Assembly (NCBI GenBank): GCA_005790265.1
Contig: SXVE01000126.1
Coordinates: 1-6,508 of the forward strand
Length of the DNA: 6,508 nt
Direction: 5' to 3'
Source: Acidobacteriota bacterium
Lineage (GTDB): Bacteria; Acidobacteriota; Blastocatellia; Pyrinomonadales; Pyrinomonadaceae
A program made the translations under genes and the position numbers. This document shows positions 5,796 to 6,508 of the stretch, piece after piece; the first letter of the stretch is position 1, and the number at the start of each line of letters is the position of its first letter. Below the pieces are notes generated by a model, which was not told the origin of the DNA, did not search any database, and saw nothing but the letters and a program-made list of their open reading frames with translations.

Positions 5796-6508
5796 TTACC
5801 ACGGCACAACGCCCTGATCGTCGAAATATCCGCCGGTCGCGCCGCTCTCCGGCAAAGTCGCCAAATCGAAAATAATTGACGCGCCCTGTTCGACGGTTTT
5901 CGGTCCGCTGTTGTGATTTAAATCCGTCGCCGTGTAACCCGGATCGGCGGAATTTACCTTTATTTTTGTGTTTTTTAATTCTGCCGCCAGAATCACCGTG
6001 AACATATTGAGCGCGGCTTTCGACGAATTGTAAGCCAGCGGTTTGACGGCGGCGAAATCCCAATTCGGATCGCTGTTTTGCGCAAGCGAACCCAAACCGC
6101 TCGACACATTAACGATGCGTCCGCTGTCGGATTTTTTTATCAGCGGCAGAAAACTTTTCGTGACGGCGATTACGCCGAAAAAATTCGTGTCGAAAGTTTG
6201 GCGAATCAATTCCAAATCAATTTCACCCGGCGCAAGTCCGTATTCATTGGCGATTCCGGCGTTATTGATTAAGATATCGAGTTTGCCGTCATTTTCTTCG
6301 ACATTTTTCGCCGCCGCTTCGAGCGTTTTTTCGTTCGTCACGTCAATCAAAACAAATTCGGCGTCAAAACCCTCACTCTGTAATTTTTCCGCCGCTTCTC
6401 GTCCGCGCGCTTCATCTCTCGCGCCAACTAAAACTTTTATATTTTGTTTGCCGAGCTGTCGCGCCGTTTCAAATCCTAAACCTTTATTCGCGCCCGTGAT
6501 CAGCGCAA
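5796..6508 (-). CDS. Short-chain dehydrogenase/reductase, carbonyl-reductase-like, 5' end off window
   Basis: The frame continues through the right edge; 237 complete codons are visible and only the first few residues are missing. Immediately after the edge it reads ALITGANKGLGFETARQLG, the NAD(P)-binding TGxxxGxG glycine motif (6474-6497). NNAG follows at about 6255-6266. The catalytic serine is in VNVSSG (codon 6099-6101), and YxxxK is AYNSSK, with Tyr at 6030-6032 and Lys at 6018-6020. The PG motif is SADPGYTATDLN, and the protein ends GGYFDDQGVVPW. All classical SDR catalytic residues are present, so it should be an active NADPH-preferring cytoplasmic reductase. The NKG variant of the glycine motif recalls carbonyl reductases. 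An apparent internal start at 6350 (TTG, LIDVTNEK) is not the true start because conserved sequence lies upstream. Substrate is unknown. Confidence 0.93.
   Translation of the reverse strand, partial: ALITGANKGLGFETARQLGKQNIKVLVGARDEARGREAAEKLQSEGFDAEFVLIDVTNEKTLEAAAKNVEENDGKLDILINNAGIANEYGLAPGEIDLELIRQTFDTNFFGVIAVTKSFLPLIKKSDSGRIVNVSSGLGSLAQNSDPNWDFAAVKPLAYNSSKAALNMFTVILAAELKNTKIKVNSADPGYTATDLNHNSGPKTVEQGASIIFDLATLPESGATGGYFDDQGVVPW

Noticed and set aside
5596..6063. Minus-strand 155-residue frame overlapping the SDR gene's 3' end
   Set aside because: It runs out of frame through clear SDR coding sequence and gives an Arg-rich, low-complexity translation, so it is a shadow frame.

Overview
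The window reads as an ordinary stretch of bacterial chromosome with mid-range GC, coding mostly on the minus strand. I see no mobile element, CRISPR array, rRNA or tRNA. The best taxonomic clue is the exported protein at 3803-5314. It joins a Thr-Pro linker to a C-terminal regulatory-like beta domain (GYFRFEDMEVGQTY core), an architecture I associate with Acidobacteriota of the class Blastocatellia (Pyrinomonadaceae-like soil bacteria). That placement is an inference from memory and is not proven here.

Layout from left to right: (1) the 3' part of an AT-rich membrane protein gene on the plus strand (3-290) enters from the left edge and converges on the minus-strand genes. (2) A compact minus-strand cluster, read from 3595 down to 333, encodes an MFS exporter, a YhbW/MsnO8-type luciferase-like monooxygenase and a zinc-free quinone oxidoreductase-type MDR enzyme. 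The gaps are only 16 and 13 bases, so they are probably one operon. (3) A strong hairpin followed by a T-run at about 3687-3734 closes the upstream transcript and separates it from this operon. (4) A separate minus-strand gene (3803-5314) encodes a secreted P-domain protein. It has a good Shine-Dalgarno, a plausible sigma-70 promoter and two inverted repeats in its leader. (5) About 480 bases (5315-5795) hold that promoter region plus a stretch with no convincing gene. (6) A short-chain dehydrogenase gene (from 5796) runs off the right edge, lacking only its first few codons.

Functionally, the MFS/monooxygenase/quinone reductase trio looks like a small-molecule handling unit in which two enzymes modify a reactive compound or drug and a pump exports one. 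The substrate cannot be read from sequence. The SDR is another reductase of unknown substrate, not transcriptionally linked to the trio. The P-domain protein is probably a surface or secreted binding protein. Nothing here clearly amounts to a new system. The most curious local signals are three contiguous imperfect repeats just upstream of the exporter start and the structured leader of the P-domain gene.
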